Positions 49,024 to 61,643 of a stretch of DNA of 64,000 bases are shown here, piece after piece. A program made the position numbers and the translations under genes. The stretch is from contig OX465583.1 in the NCBI GenBank assembly GCA_950022655.1, positions 35,925,360 to 35,989,359 on the forward strand. Direction: 5' to 3'. Origin of the DNA: Alentia gelatinosa. Taxonomy: Eukaryota > Annelida > Polychaeta > Phyllodocida > Polynoidae. The notes beneath the pieces are model-generated. The model worked only from the letters and a program-made list of their open reading frames with translations. It did not search any database and was not told where the DNA came from. Position 1 is the first letter of the stretch; every line of letters begins with the position of its first letter.

Positions 49024-49966
49024 TTCTCAGAATATAGTATACATATAGTACCATACATTTCAATTCTTAAAACCATAGGCCACTGTCCTTGTTTTTGAGA
49101 AAAACTATATTTGTCAATATATTTCCTACGTCAATATTCAGCCATATGTAAATTGGCGTAATTCACATATGAAGATTAGATAAACTGGACACAAGTTATA
49201 TTTACTTATTTGGAAGTAGAATGTTTTACAAGAAACCAGATATGACTGATACTTGATAATATCTAAGAATCACCAACTGGCGCCACCGTGAATTGTAAGA
49301 TATGCCTTTAAGACACTCTACCATAATCAATGGGCACTCTTGGACATGTCCATGATATATCATATCACAAAGCTGAAACTAAAGTAGGTCCTAGTCCTCT
49401 CCTTTGTTCTATTTGAATGAGAAGATTAAACTTACATTTATTATCTATTAGGTTGAACGCCTATTCAATAATAGAGAACTTATTTATTAGGTGCATTCAT
49501 AATCAATTTTGTAGTTGAAATCAATTTATCTAGGACCTCATCCTCAGGTTTCATTATTGATTTTCTTTGGTCTGGTGGTTTTGACTGCTTCTCTAGATCC
49601 CCGAATGTTGATGCCTGCGACATATTTCGTGATATATTCCAATAGCTAATATAATTTATCAGAATTCGACGTCCGTAGTCATAAACATGGGTTAGTGATA
49701 GGTTATTACTATTGCAAATCCACGCTAAAACGCCCTGACTAACGGCTGACTATGCAAATATAACGGTACCGTTTGCATGTCCAGATGGGTTACCGGTATG
49801 TGGCCAATACAAATAGAAAATAATTGCATAGATTATTAGATATCAGGGTGGTTTTCAAGATATCACTTTGAAATTGTTAGCTAGCTGTTTGACATACGTA
49901 AGACAGATATTGTACCGGTATATGTATTTTCATCTCTCTTCTGCCAAGTCAGACTGATGGTTTGAA

Positions 49967-50096
<130 letters not shown>

Positions 50097-50151
50097 TGTA
50101 TATATCTCTGGTTTGAGTATAATTGAGAGACACGCAACAATTGTTGGCGGT

Positions 50152-50441
50152 TCATGGACGCCTTGAGCACGGGAAGATTTGAGCCCTGGACGCCTTGAGC
50201 CTTTCTGTGGACGCCTGGAGCCTACCCTGTGGACGCTTTGAGCCTACCCCGTTTTGTGGCCTTCAGCCTCTAGACTAGACTAGATCTAGATCTAGATCTA
50301 AATGTAAAAACTTTGAAAAGTGCACTTATAGTTATACTGGTTTATAGTCATGTATACTCAACCCTAACCCTGACCCAACCCTATTCTAACCCTAATCCGC
50401 AAATCGAAACTTAAATGGGGTAGGCTCAAGGCGTCCACGTT
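50152..50441. repeat. Inverted repeat with ggacgccttgagcc subrepeats and telomere-like core
   Basis: The left side has four degenerate units of gtggacgccttgagcct (50152-50260). The right side has the inverted unit ggctcaaggcgtccacg (about 50424-50441). Between them is a ctagatctagat tract and a run of degenerate CCCTAA motifs (50361-50398). Confidence 0.6.
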
Positions 50442-51432
50442 TTCGCGCTGACAGGAGGCTCAAACGGTAAAAGGCTCAAGACTGACAAGACTGTCCAATT
50501 CCCGATTTTGGCAATGACGTCATGCGACCAAAACAGTCAAAACCTTATAAACTGTGGAAGTGTATGGCCCGTTTCCACTTTTGATATGCCCCCTGTATAA
50601 TGCCAATTATATCTAAGACCCTTTTTGTGTAATATTTTCGGTAAAACGGCAGTTTGTGGTCCTCTAGTTCTAGCTTAAAAGTTAAGAGTCTGAGACAGAG
50701 AGACTGAGAGAAGCCAATACGGAAGTTACGGTACCGTAACGTGTTGGGGCTGATTGCTAACCAGCTTTATACATGGTATAAAATACATGTCAAGCGAAGA
50801 CAACATCTACAGCTAATTCAAAATGTCAGAGAATTTAAATTACTCACCATAGATTAACCGTCTTTTGACGTGATCAATCGTTACTCCTTGGCAAGAGCGT
50901 TATGCCAACCCGATCGTTTCGATCTGGGGGGATTTCCCAATTCTAACTGGTCCCACTGCCGGTTTCCCACTGACTGACATCGCCCTCACAGCAGAGTTTC
51001 AGACACTGGCACAGTACGCGGTGCCTACACATATGACTGGAGAGTGAATGAGAAAAGGGACCAGATAACACTCTCCTAGTCTCTTTCACGACCGCAAGCG
51101 GCACACTTCCTTGAGCCGTGTACACGCCGTCTGGTGAGTGGTGGCCGCACTACAGGCTAACACTCTCCAAGCAGAGATTCTGCGCTCTACTTCCTGCGGC
51201 ACCATTGCTTGAGATCTGCTGGGAGAGTGACCAGATAAGAAGCTGCTGGGGACATCTGTCGGAACAATGCTTTCACTAAATCAGCCTGTAGTTCGACCAA
51301 CTTTCACCAGATAACGTGTCCTCGGCTCAATGTAGTCCCACAGAGAGACCTATCAGAGTATTTATTTTTACTCTGTGGTAGTCCTGAGCCATAGAGCTGT
51401 TCTAGACTACAGCTCTATGTCCTGAGCGTTTA
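50442..51432. other. Intergenic DNA, no gene recognised
   Basis: No coding-looking frame is seen. Short direct repeats are present near 51170-51420. Confidence 0.4.
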
Positions 51433-52037
51433 AAGCGATACCGTACAATTTGGCTTCAAAATTAAAACCCATGTCATTTTCCTGAAAATTCCATACGATG
51501 ATTTAAGTGTTGAAGAACATATATCTGACTTTAAAATCGTGGGTCACCGTGCTATTAGTATTACTGCTAATTTTTGGTCCAGAGATTGATACTGATAGCA
51601 TGATGATATCATCATATAGATCTAGACTTCTACTCCATGCAGAGATCTCAAGTCTCTGATATCATAATAGAATATAGAGGGATTTTTAAAAGTTGAATTA
51701 CACATAGTAAAACCCAAATATTTTCTTCAAACTTTCACAGGATATAGGTAAAGTGGAGTAGGGCCTACTATATATTTCAGTTCTAAAAACTGTAGCCTAA
51801 GTGTAGGTCACCTAACTTGTTTTCGAGAGAATTGAAGAAAACTGTATTTTTCAGTACATTTCGTATATAAATCAGTCTAATATAAATTAGTTTAATTTAC
51901 CTACTGGGTTAGGTCAAACTGGATAATATCTTATATTTCCCTCATTTGGTATAAAAGGAACCGGATTAAATTGATAAATGTCAATGTGTGAAAATCACCA
52001 GGTGGCGCCACTGTGAATTGTAGGATATGCCTTTAAA
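51433..52037 (+). mobile_element. Inverted-repeat DNA element (MITE-like), copy 2, intact
   Basis: It begins tttaaagcgataccgtacaatt and ends, read on the other strand, tttaaaggcatatcctacaatt, so both ends carry a 20-bp-class inverted repeat. No transposase is encoded. It matches the split copy at 45011-49313. Confidence 0.65.
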
Positions 52038-52039
52038 GG

Positions 52040-55000
52040 GTCAGCCCAGTGGAACTGCTCACTAGCCCGCCGTACACCAACCATACACCAATCGGCCGGC
52101 TGGAATTGGGGATGCGGTGGAAGAGCGCCACACAGAGAGACAATTTTGGCCAAGCGTCGGCTGAGAGGTCAGCATTGAATCGAAAGAACGACTAGTTGGT
52201 AGAATATATATACTTTATGACAGATGACAAAGAACCAAAAACAGCACTAAAAACGCGATTTTCTGATACATAGCAATTTTGCTAAAGCTGGGAATGCCGC
52301 AAATAATTATCTCTAAATAACATCTATTCAAAAAAATAACCTGGGGAGAGTGACAAGACTTCAGCTAGTGGGTCAAGTCAGCTGTGTTATGTCTCAAGCG
52401 GCTGTTCCACCATATAGGCCTTTAACAGGGGCCAGGCCAGCCGGCCGACCCGGCACTGGGCTCAGAATGTGCAAAAAATGTATGAATTGTCTGGGCTGTT
52501 CCATTAACCCACCTAATTCTAGCCGGCCGACGACCACAAGGCACGTGTACACACACTGCCCCGCGGAGACCCAGGGACCTGTTCCACCAAGGAGTACATA
52601 GAGAAAGAGAGGGACAGCTTTAGAGGCCCTGTTGGGGGCGGATGTCACCAGCTTATTTTCGGTTAGTAACACTGTGCAGTACTGTTGTAACCACCCTCTT
52701 CTGGTGACCACATGTAATTAGTGTAGGAGGAGGTGGGTAGGATAAGTCAAGGGGACCCTTTGAACATAACTATATCAAACAATATATTCATGTTTTAATA
52801 AGATGGCCAGGCTTTATTTCTTCATTCATTTGAAAAATAATTTTGAAGTTCTATTTATCTAGCCTATATCAATGTTAAGGTTATCCGATTTCTGAAAGAG
52901 TTGATAATTTAATGTAAATGCCTTGAGAAATGCAAAATATTCAGGACTTTCCTGCTATGAATGAAGTGTCACTTCCAAAAATCCGACCAATTTTCAAAAT
53001 TGGAAAAACCTACCTACAGCTTGTACCTATCCCCTTTGAACAGTCTCCCTAAAATTTGTCATATATTAATTTCTCTGACTTTCCATGCCCTCATAGTGAG
53101 GTGACTGACTCTCCTGTATTTTAAACTGGGTCATGAGGTCCTAAAGGGGCTCCTGAAAATGTTACTTTCCGAGTATCCTTCCTGGTGACAGCATGGTGAC
53201 CAAAGGGGGTGCCGCCCCATAGGGGGTGCTTATAAATATAAGCAGGCGGTCCTGGCACAGTTCTCTCAGTAGTGGTAGGGGTGGTAAGGGTGCTAATTGC
53301 TGATAAGGCTGAGAGAAAGCTTCAGATGTGCTGGCATCCTGAGCTACCCCTCTCGGTGCACCTTCTCTATACTCGTTGGTTCCACCAAGCCCAAGGGCTG
53401 GTCGGTGCAGGCGGGGCGATGAACATGCAGGGTGTATGCTGCTGCCGTCTGTTGGATGTTGGCAGCACTATTGGGCTTCACTTGTTCACCATCCATTAAA
53501 TAGGCAACACTTCAAACACTCCTCTACTCAGGCTGCGCATAAGCTGGAGATTGAACAGATCAGTGTGACGCTGTATTGTAATTTGTATGGGAACTGAGAT
53601 AGCTCGTCAATTTTACGCTGAATTCTGTGTTAAACAGAGCAATAAAGGTAAATAAAGGTAAGCCTTGATGCCATGAATATGTATAGCACACTCCGGCACT
53701 AAAATTCTGCCCAGAGTATACCCAAACTGTCTAAACCGTCTAAATGCTTTGCAGGTGGAATTGTACAATTTAGTGCTCACAACTGCCGGCCGGCCGACCG
53801 GCCTGCTTGGTGGAACATTGGCAAAATGGGCTGTAGGGCTTCTGTAGGCCAGGCGAGCAGTCAAAACACCTGCCCGGTCACTGCTTGTTGGTAACCAGTG
53901 GGTAACTGGCAGGAACAAGTGGCGAATTTGCAGGGAACTGATAGGGAATGGGCGAATGCTGAATTATTAGGTTTAGTCGGGTTATGACTGGTTCATCTCT
54001 CTGAACTCTTCCACCGCCCCAGTCCCAATACTTGAGGCATAATCGGTGCCGTTTGGTGGCCAGATTTGGTGTTGTTTTGGCGCGGCTTGGCAGCCAAACA
54101 GTGAACTTCGCTGGTCTTGTGGAACACAGCCTTTTGTCTTCAATACTTTATAAGATATGAAATGCCCTTAAAAATTGACTGATGCTAGATATGAATTCTT
54201 CTTTGTCAGGTTTCAAAAGAGTAACCAGCTTGTACATGCTGGGTCTTTTTAGGGAGCATTCTTCATTTATCGGAGGAGGGGTAAGCTATTGGAGAGGGGG
54301 TGGGGGGGGGGGGGGCAGTTGATATGAGAGTATTTGTCTTGGGAGGGCATTTCATTTCAGGCTATATGGGTGGAGTTTCAATTCATGGTATTTGCCGGGG
54401 GATGGGAGGTATTTCAATTTCAACCTTGGATTCATACAAGTTTATGAAATTCACCCACATTAGGGTTCTAGAACTGTGTATTTGGATAATCTATACAATT
54501 TTAAGGGCAATAGTGTCTGATCTCTTCTAGTAGATTTAGGAAATATACTTATATAGTGGGGCAACTGTGGCAAAGAAGATAATAACGCCCGACAGTGCCA
54601 TAGCTGCGGTGGGGTGCCCATCATGATAAGACTTCTAGTCATCTGCGATGTGCACAAGAGCTTTTCGGAGATAACAGTGCAATGTATTTTTTAAAGTGAT
54701 CTTACTAAAGTTAGCAGCAAAATTGCTGGCCTATTTCAGCAGAGACAACCACAGGGCTATTGCAGGACCTTGTATTGTTATTTATGTCTTGAGTAACCTA
54801 TGATGTCACTATAAAGGTACATACTTTAAAAAAATTAACAGAAAAAACAACAGTTGCCCGAAGAAAATGTAAGGTAAATGGCCGTTGATCTAATGAATAT
54901 CTATTTGATTAAATTCACTAAAAAATCTCCAATCATTAGAGCCCTGCCCCCACCTAGGCCGGTGGTCTACGACATACTTCCCGATAGGCTACGATTTTAA

Positions 55001-55615
55001 ATGACCAAATCATAGCCTATCGGGAGGTCCCCGATAATTCAAATTGTGGACATGGCTGGAAATCATAGACTGTAGGGACACCTTAGGAGGACCAAAAACA
55101 TAAACCATGGTCACGATTCAATCTGTGTATCAATGTAGATCTCAGGATGAGTTTTAATATTGAAATATACTATAATTTTGGAAACATTGAATGAATCTAA
55201 ATGCTTTTCTGGAGGTATTTACAGCATATTATGTTTTTATTGTCAAACACTAAACCAATAAAAATGAAAAAAATATAACTGTGGTAGAATGATAACTCTG
55301 GGATGAATGTTTTATTATCTTTAATAATCATATCATATTTACACTGATCTTATATCTATATGCGGTCTACCTAATTTCATAATTTTCCACCAAGTATTTA
55401 ACCCGCAAGAGATATTTGTCCATGAACTCCACTACAATATGCTATGATGAGCTACTAAAAATCCAACATGTTGGATTCTATCGGGAGCTCTATGATTGGC
55501 CTTTTCATTCGCAGCCTATTGGTTTGCAGTCGTGAGGTATCGTAGAATCAATTGCAGAAACCAGTTCCACTATCACGATTTTTTCTGACTTTACAATAGA
55601 ATCAGAATGGTGTTG
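52040..55615. other. Intergenic DNA, no gene recognised
   Basis: GC-richer islands near 52390-52600 and 53760-53900 share ccggccgacc and ggaac/gttcc motifs and may be ends of an unrecognised repeat. A poly(G) run is at 54300-54315. A short inverted repeat, gataggctacgattt facing aaatcatagcctatc, lies at 54983-55022. Confidence 0.4.
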
Positions 55616-55620
55616 GGAAG

Positions 55621-56560
55621 TCAATCACCAAGAGTCACAACGGGAGCCGCACGAGCCGCCCGTAGAGCCTCGAAGAGACGTGCCATAAACTTTCTCGCGT
55701 GCCGGACACAACTGGCCATGTGAATTAACCATCCCAGCAGAGACTGCATGTGGTGGAGGGAAATCCATTTGCAGTCGAGACAATTGGTACACTCTCCCAG
55801 CACAGCCTCGAGTTTGTCCTGTGGAATGGTGACGACCATGTCACGTGTATTCAACGTGAACCCCAGCCACGTGATGACTTGCGTAGGAGGCTCGCATTTT
55901 TCTTCCGCTAACTGTAGGCCTAACGTGTCAGCTAGGCCGATGAAAGCCTGGTAGGCTCGGTAGGCTTCCCGTGCCGCCGCCCCCGCAAAATCGTCCAAGT
56001 AAGTGAGGACTCTAAAGCCGGCCTGAGCCATGATATAAACAACAGCGTTAGATGTCCTCTGACACGCGACGGAGGATGACCTACACCCGAAAGGGGGACA
56101 CCTCTCCACGTAATAAGTGCCTTCCACGTGAAAACACAGAAAAGGGGCGTCGCACGGGTCGATCCTCAACTGTCTGTACGCCCTACTGAGATCAGCCTTC
56201 CAAACGTATGAGTGTCGGCCTAACGTCTAGATGAGTCCAGTCAAGTCGCCTATCGTAGGCAGAGTGTAGGCACAACCTTGTCCCAGATAACGGCCTACTG
56301 GTATACCATCATTCACTGCATTGCCCTCCGGGAAAGATAAGTCGAGAATCACTCTCCTGTCCCTGGAATCCCACTTTGGGACGTGTCAACAAAGGGGACA
56401 CTTGGGTATTAATCCTGAAAGGTAAAGCCTCGAAAGGCCCCAGGAGTCCGCCTAAGCGGATTTCTTTGTCAACAAAACGCTGTAAATCAGCACTACAAGC
56501 CCGAGCCGAGGCGTGGTTGATATAAGTAGGGAGCGGCCATTGCCCCCGGGTATAGCCAAT
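55621..56560 (-). pseudogene. DIRS-type reverse transcriptase, frameshifted
   Basis: The longest piece (56169-55621) contains CPPFGCRSS and the catalytic YLDDF box (near residue 58), then WLGFTLNT and a QSLLGWLIH helix, all typical of DIRS RT. Upstream, in other frames, GPFEALPF, RRVILDLSFPEG and AVNDGIP are readable, so at least two frameshifts separate the parts. The ORF stops just at the element's broken edge. Confidence 0.7.
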
Positions 56561-56903
56561 AGGCCACCCGAATTAAAGTAAATCGCACAAATTGACATCA
56601 TGATAGTCGGCTAAACGAGCTCTCCACTCGTCCACGTAGAGAGCTGAGGGAACAATAACACGAGCTCCCTCAAAATTGTAAGCCTCAACGTTATTGATAA
56701 CAGCATAATCCGAGGTAAATGAGAGGTACCTCTCCCTGAACTCCTCAGATGGCTGAGGGCGCCAAAAAACACTAACCGCTCCCGCCACGCGGGACGGCAC
56801 GTGATTGGCCGAGGAGTTGTATGCCTCCCCGCCCATGTCGCCGCAAGCGCTCTCCGAGCCGCAGTCCTTGCGTGCCGGCTGCGAGTGCGCGGAATGGTCC
56901 AAC

Positions 56904-57806
56904 TTAGTCACGGGCGGCAGGCGTACCTGCCCTACCTCCATAGGGCCGGCTGTTACTCCTAGCAGCTGCCGCAGACTCGTGCTTCACCTTGATGCAGCAA
57001 TCCTTGGCCGCATGGGGGTGGTGCAAACTGAGTACCTCATAGCAGTACTCGCAGACGTGATCTACTGTTCCTGCCACTGCGACGTGCGGCGCTTGGAGAG
57101 CGCACCCCTTCTCCGTGTTATAGGCTGGACAAGGGGCGTGGCTCCCGCCTGCTGGCCGAACCTTGCTCTTAGCCTTTCCCGCTTGGCTCAGTAGATCCTC
57201 TTTGACGAGCCTGCCGCCCTCGGCCCGTGATATTGCCGTCCGGAGGTGCTGGATATCGCTCACAGAGTTCCAGCCCTGTAGGAATCGTCCCTCTGTGAGA
57301 CGCGAGAAAATTTCTTCACTCCAGCAGCGAACTTGCCGGAAATCATGATCTATAGAGTCCTCCACTACCTCCCTGAGGTGTGTCATCAGTGGCCTGCGGC
57401 AAATGGCCGGGGTCTTGGGGTCGTCTGACATGCGTAAAATGCCCAACAGATATTCCTGGACATTAAGAGCCCCCAGGCCCGCTCACTCCCTCTTAGCTCC
57501 TCGGAAAACATAGTGAGCTGGGTGGGTAGGCTTACCTGAGGTAGGCCTCAAGACGTGAGAAGTAGACTGGAGGATCTGTTGTACTGGTGTAGGAGGATGC
57601 ACATCGGTTCTTTTCTGCTGCCCGGTTCCTGCATCGTTCCCACGAGCCGATGCGGATGCTGCCGCCAAAATGGCCTCCTTCAGGCCCTCAATTTGAGCCT
57701 GAATCAGGTCCATTCTCTTTTCGCCTCTAGCGGCCTGACCTTCGCCCGCTGCTGAGACCTTCGGAGTCTTTGTGACCACGGCCTTGTTTCCCTTCTTAGG
57801 CGGCAT
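56904..57806 (-). pseudogene. DIRS-type gag-like ORF, interrupted
   Basis: It starts MPPKKGNKAVVTKTPK, has a short helical segment (MDLIQAQIEGLKEAILAAA), and is stopped by TGA at 57485-57483. The same frame then continues to 56904. The second part includes a Cys/His cluster (CPAYNTEKGC...HVCEYC...HHPHAAKDCC) typical of gag-like proteins of DIRS/Ngaro elements. One nonsense change therefore splits an otherwise open frame of about 300 codons. Confidence 0.6.
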
Positions 57807-57960
57807 TCTTTTTCTGACTTTCTGTCCAAAAAACGTAATCCACTGAGGTGCTCCGGTAAAGTTCTAAAACGTGTTGAGTCTTTGAAAAACTTGAGAAGAC
57901 TGTCACGTGATATACACGTCACGACAGTGAGAGTTCATAAAAACGTCCGGTAGATGTCTC

Positions 57961-60600
57961 TTGCTGTGTTGCCGCGCTTAGTCCGACAGCTGCCTCAAGC
58001 CATTATATCTCACAAGTTCGTACCAATTAGAAACCTGGTCAGTCTAGACTTGATGGAAAACCAAATTGCAAGATGGGATATAAATACTAGATCTTCATCC
58101 AAATTAAACATTATTCTATCCCGTCCGAAAAAAGAGAAATTCTCGAAATCACGGGACCTCGATCTGGAATACCTTAAGCAAATCCGTGCAATTAGAAGCT
58201 CTGAACCAAAAATCAAAATCGTTCAGACAAGAATCTCTGGTAAAGATAAGACAATTCTTGTGCAACTACTGAGAACATGCTGTTTGATGCCTTAACATGT
58301 GGACAAACTGATGTATTTATTTTTGTATTGCTTATTCAACCATCTTCGATGATGTACGTTTCATCATATACTATTGTGGTGGTCGCCGCCTGTCTAGCAG
58401 GTTGGATGACCCCAATCCGGAATGCTAGTTCCAGGCAGGATCCCACCCTACGCTCTCTACGTAGGTTGGTTCGGCTTTCGGTGAGTTTACACGGACCTAG
58501 TCACACACAACCCAACACAACACACGCATTTAATAAACAGGAATGTTTATTAACAATATTACTTCCCACAAGTACAGTACCCTAGCACTGGGTGCTAGGT
58601 AACGCTGGAGAGGCTAATCTGAAAGACTCGCCTAACCACCAGGAAGGTTACGAGAAACCGCCTGCAAAGTAAGGGCCCAAGGGTCCGTTCCGTAGAAGAG
58701 ACGCGCGAGGACAAACCTATCGACCTACTGTGAATGCTGAGTATATATACCCAGCGTTACGTAATCCCGGTCTCCGCCGCGCCACTCTCGTGTGCGGCGT
58801 TGCCTGGAACCACTACACAGTATGGATCGGACATCCGCGCCACCTTCCGTAGAATGTACGAACACTGCTGGATTCCCGCCCCACTACATTATTTACTGTA
58901 TCATCACGTTTATACGCTCGTTTGTGTGGAAGAGCAACAATGTAATCTGTCGTATACAAATGAACAAAAAAAACTAATCGGAAGGAAATTCTGTTCACAC
59001 TGGATGACTGACCTACGATTTTCTCAGAGATTTGAGGCCACTGATAAGGGAACAAGCAATAAATCTTAGTATATGGGGGATAAAACGGTGAGCGGGACTC
59101 AATCTGTGTGTGGCAGGGGGTATTTCTGCTCACCCAGCGACTAATTATGGGCTAAAATCGGTAGAAACCACAGGGGATGTTGATTCCTTGATTTATTGCT
59201 CCCGATTTCGTAACATTGGATTGCAATTTATCGGCCACAAAGGTACATATCCACGGGGGGGGGGGATTTAAAAATCTTAGGCAAAGGTCGGGAGGAGGGG
59301 GGGCACACTGACCGACTCAATTTCTGGGCCTACCTGAGGTTACGATTGTTCTTTTGTTGCTGAGAAAGGAACATTCATGTTTTGAAATCATACAGTGTGT
59401 TGTGGCCTTAACTTAACTGTCAGGATATTGTCACTTTCTTTGATTTTACTGGTATATTAAGTGGGATTCACATGGAGAGGCTCATGTACTTCCATGAGGG
59501 CATGTCTGAGATAATTTTCCTGAAATTATTTACTGGTCTCCTCATGTGACACCCTCAGGTCTCAATTTTCTGAGACAGATGTGGAGAAGTGGAAATCATC
59601 ACCATCAATTGCGCCTGCTAAGGTACATAGTCTCAAGGATTTTGAATTTTAAACCTGTTAACAAATTTTTTAGGGGCATTTTTGTGAGACTGGTGTACCT
59701 GCTGCTGGTAATGGAGGTCCCCTAGTCTCAATGGTGTGCTTTCATACAGGTTCACATGTGAAAAGTCCCTGCACCAGCAACTATGTATGCTGCACTAGGT
59801 GATATGGGTACTTAAGTTTCAAGCAAGGCAGCTTTCACATGCGAAAAAAGCTGCAAGTCAGAGACTATGTGCCCTGTGAAAGGGAGCATGTCTAAGACTC
59901 TGTACTGGGTGTGTTCTTTCATGTGAATCAGATCTGCCATCTTCCTTCAAGAATGGGAAAGCACAATTTCATTATTCTGCTCTGAGAGTTTTAGAGAGAG
60001 GGAAATTATTGGAGACTGTAGAAAAGGTGTAACATACACCAGTCTTATGTAAATGAGTCTTCCCATGTGAATCCGACTTTACTGAAAACCTTTGATACTA
60101 GAAAGCAGCAGACTCAGTACACCACAGTATGAATGTGGTGGCTCATGGAATTTTGAATATTTGGCATCAGAATGCCAGTGACAGCAGGAAACTACCAATA
60201 ATTATGTCAAAACTAATGCAATCTCTTGGTTGTGCATGAATATGATAAGACTACTAAAGGCAATACCAATGCCAGGAGATTGCTGTGTAACCTTGTGTGG
60301 CTCCACTGTATTGCTATCTATACCCAGCTTAATGGACAATGTCAGGTAGACATCGTCCAATGTAGCTTTGCACATGAAAGTTGTCTTTTTGATGCCTCCA
60401 CTGTCTCAATGGAACACTCCATTAAGATAGGTCCCAGAGCACCAGGTACATAAGCTCTAGTGCCAACATGTCCTGACATGCTCACTATGCACTTCCTAGA
60501 TGGTGGGCATCTATTCCTATGGCTGTTTGAACCACTTAGCAGTAAATGCACTTAAATTATCACTATTGATCCACATTTCTCAAGGGCTGGAATTTCAGAT
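57961..60600. other. Intergenic DNA, no gene recognised
   Basis: A 113-codon plus-strand frame at 57954-58295 is basic and shows no recognised domain. Poly(G) runs lie at 59258-59267 and 59296-59304. Nothing else can be assigned. Confidence 0.4.
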
Positions 60601-61320
60601 TTACCCCATGTTGTCTAAAACTTTCCTTATTTCGCAGATGTAAAAAATTGATAGAAGTGGTCCTAATACAGATCCTTGTGGGACACCATATTTTACCCTG
60701 GAAATATTAGAGCATGATGCAGCGAATTTCGTCATTTGATGCCTATTTTTAAGGTATGGTCGTGTCCACTTTAGATTACTGTATGATAGGCCTATTTCCG
60801 CCAACTTATTGATCAACAGCGTATGATGAACACTATTGAGGGCCTCCTTATAATCAACGTATATGGAAAATGGTAGTTCCCCTTTATCTCTTATCCACTT
60901 TAGGTTATTGTATGATAGGCCTATTTCCGCCAACTTATTGATCAGCAGGGTATGATGGACACTATCAAAGGCCTTCTTATAATCGACGTATATGGAAACT
61001 CTTAGTTCTCCTTTATCTCTTGCAAGGTATAAGTCATCCACATAAAAGCTAACCGCATCTAGTGTGTTTTTTCTGGGCTGATATCCCTACTGCTTATCAC
61101 AAATTAAGGTATCCTCTTTTTAGTATCTTATATAAATGTTCGTACATAAATCTGTCAGCAATTTTCGATGGTACTTGTAGGAATGAAATTGGCCTCCAAT
61201 TTGTGGGGTCTTTTATATTTCCTCATTTAGGTATAGGCGTTACTCTGGCTAACTTCCAGGGGCTGAGGAAAATACCATTGTCAAATAATCTTTCATAGAA
61301 AACTGTGATTTGTGGGATAA
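60601..61320 (-). pseudogene. LINE reverse transcriptase fragment with internal duplication
   Basis: From 61320 leftwards the minus strand gives PWKLARVTPIPK, then NWRPISFLQVPSKIADRF, then VDYKKAFDSVHHTLLINKL, then YGVPQGSVLGPLL: the fingers and palm boxes of a LINE RT in order. A 129-bp (43-codon) segment around DYKKAFDSVHH is present twice in tandem (units starting 60791 and 60920), in frame. Stops lie in the 5' half. It ends at 60601, before the YADD box. Confidence 0.75.
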
Positions 61321-61322
61321 TT

Positions 61323-61450
61323 ATTGAAGCGGACAGGTTTGGAAATAGTGAGAGTTTATTGAACTATTAAGGTTATTGATAAAGTTAATATATATAGAAA
61401 GTCTATTGATATATATATCGAGGAAAGTCTGATTAATGAAGAGTAATGCC
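61323..61450 (-). repeat. Direct repeat B2 of a YR retroelement
   Basis: 128 bp (gacaggtttggaaatag...gagtaatgcc) that recur at 61644-61734 plus 62306-62342. See the split-repeat finding. Confidence 0.6.
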
Positions 61451-61643
61451 CCACAGATGAAGAATAAGTCAGTGAAGCATAAGTGTTTGTAGCGTGGGTG
61501 GGAGGTAACTTTCCTCATGCAGTGCGTTGGAGAATGGCGACTGAATTACATGGGGATGCGGGAGTCACATGGTTTAATAGAGACTCCGGGGGGAGAGTGG
61601 AAACTTTCCCGCTCACAATACTCCCAACGAGTTGGGAACAATG
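61451..61643 (-). repeat. Putative A2 segment between the two B repeats
   Basis: 193 bp of non-coding DNA with a short gggagagtgg / cccgctcac block. In Ngaro/PAT elements the segment between B1 and B2 repeats the element's 5' end (A1), which is not in this window. Confidence 0.35.

Larger units (their letters stand above)
45011..49313 (+). mobile_element. Inverted-repeat DNA element, copy 1, split by two insertions
   Basis: The pieces 45011-45161, 47918-48023 and 49038-49313 align in order with the uninterrupted copy at 51433-52037. Shared landmarks are aaaattaaaacccrtgtcat, gagattgata, ttttcttmaaactttc, and the end gaattgtargatatgccttt. The first gap is the LTR element, the second the Penelope-like fragment. 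Confidence 0.75.
55621..57960 (-). mobile_element. Broken DIRS-type retrotransposon (gag and RT part)
   Basis: A GC-rich block on the minus strand carries, in order, a gag-like frame (57806-56904) and a reverse transcriptase (about 56560-55621). It is cut off abruptly at 55620, where base composition drops, so RNase H and the tyrosine recombinase are missing. In-frame stops and frameshifts make it inactive. The 5' non-coding end (57810-57960) has acacgtgat/gtgatatacacgtcac palindromes. Confidence 0.7.
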
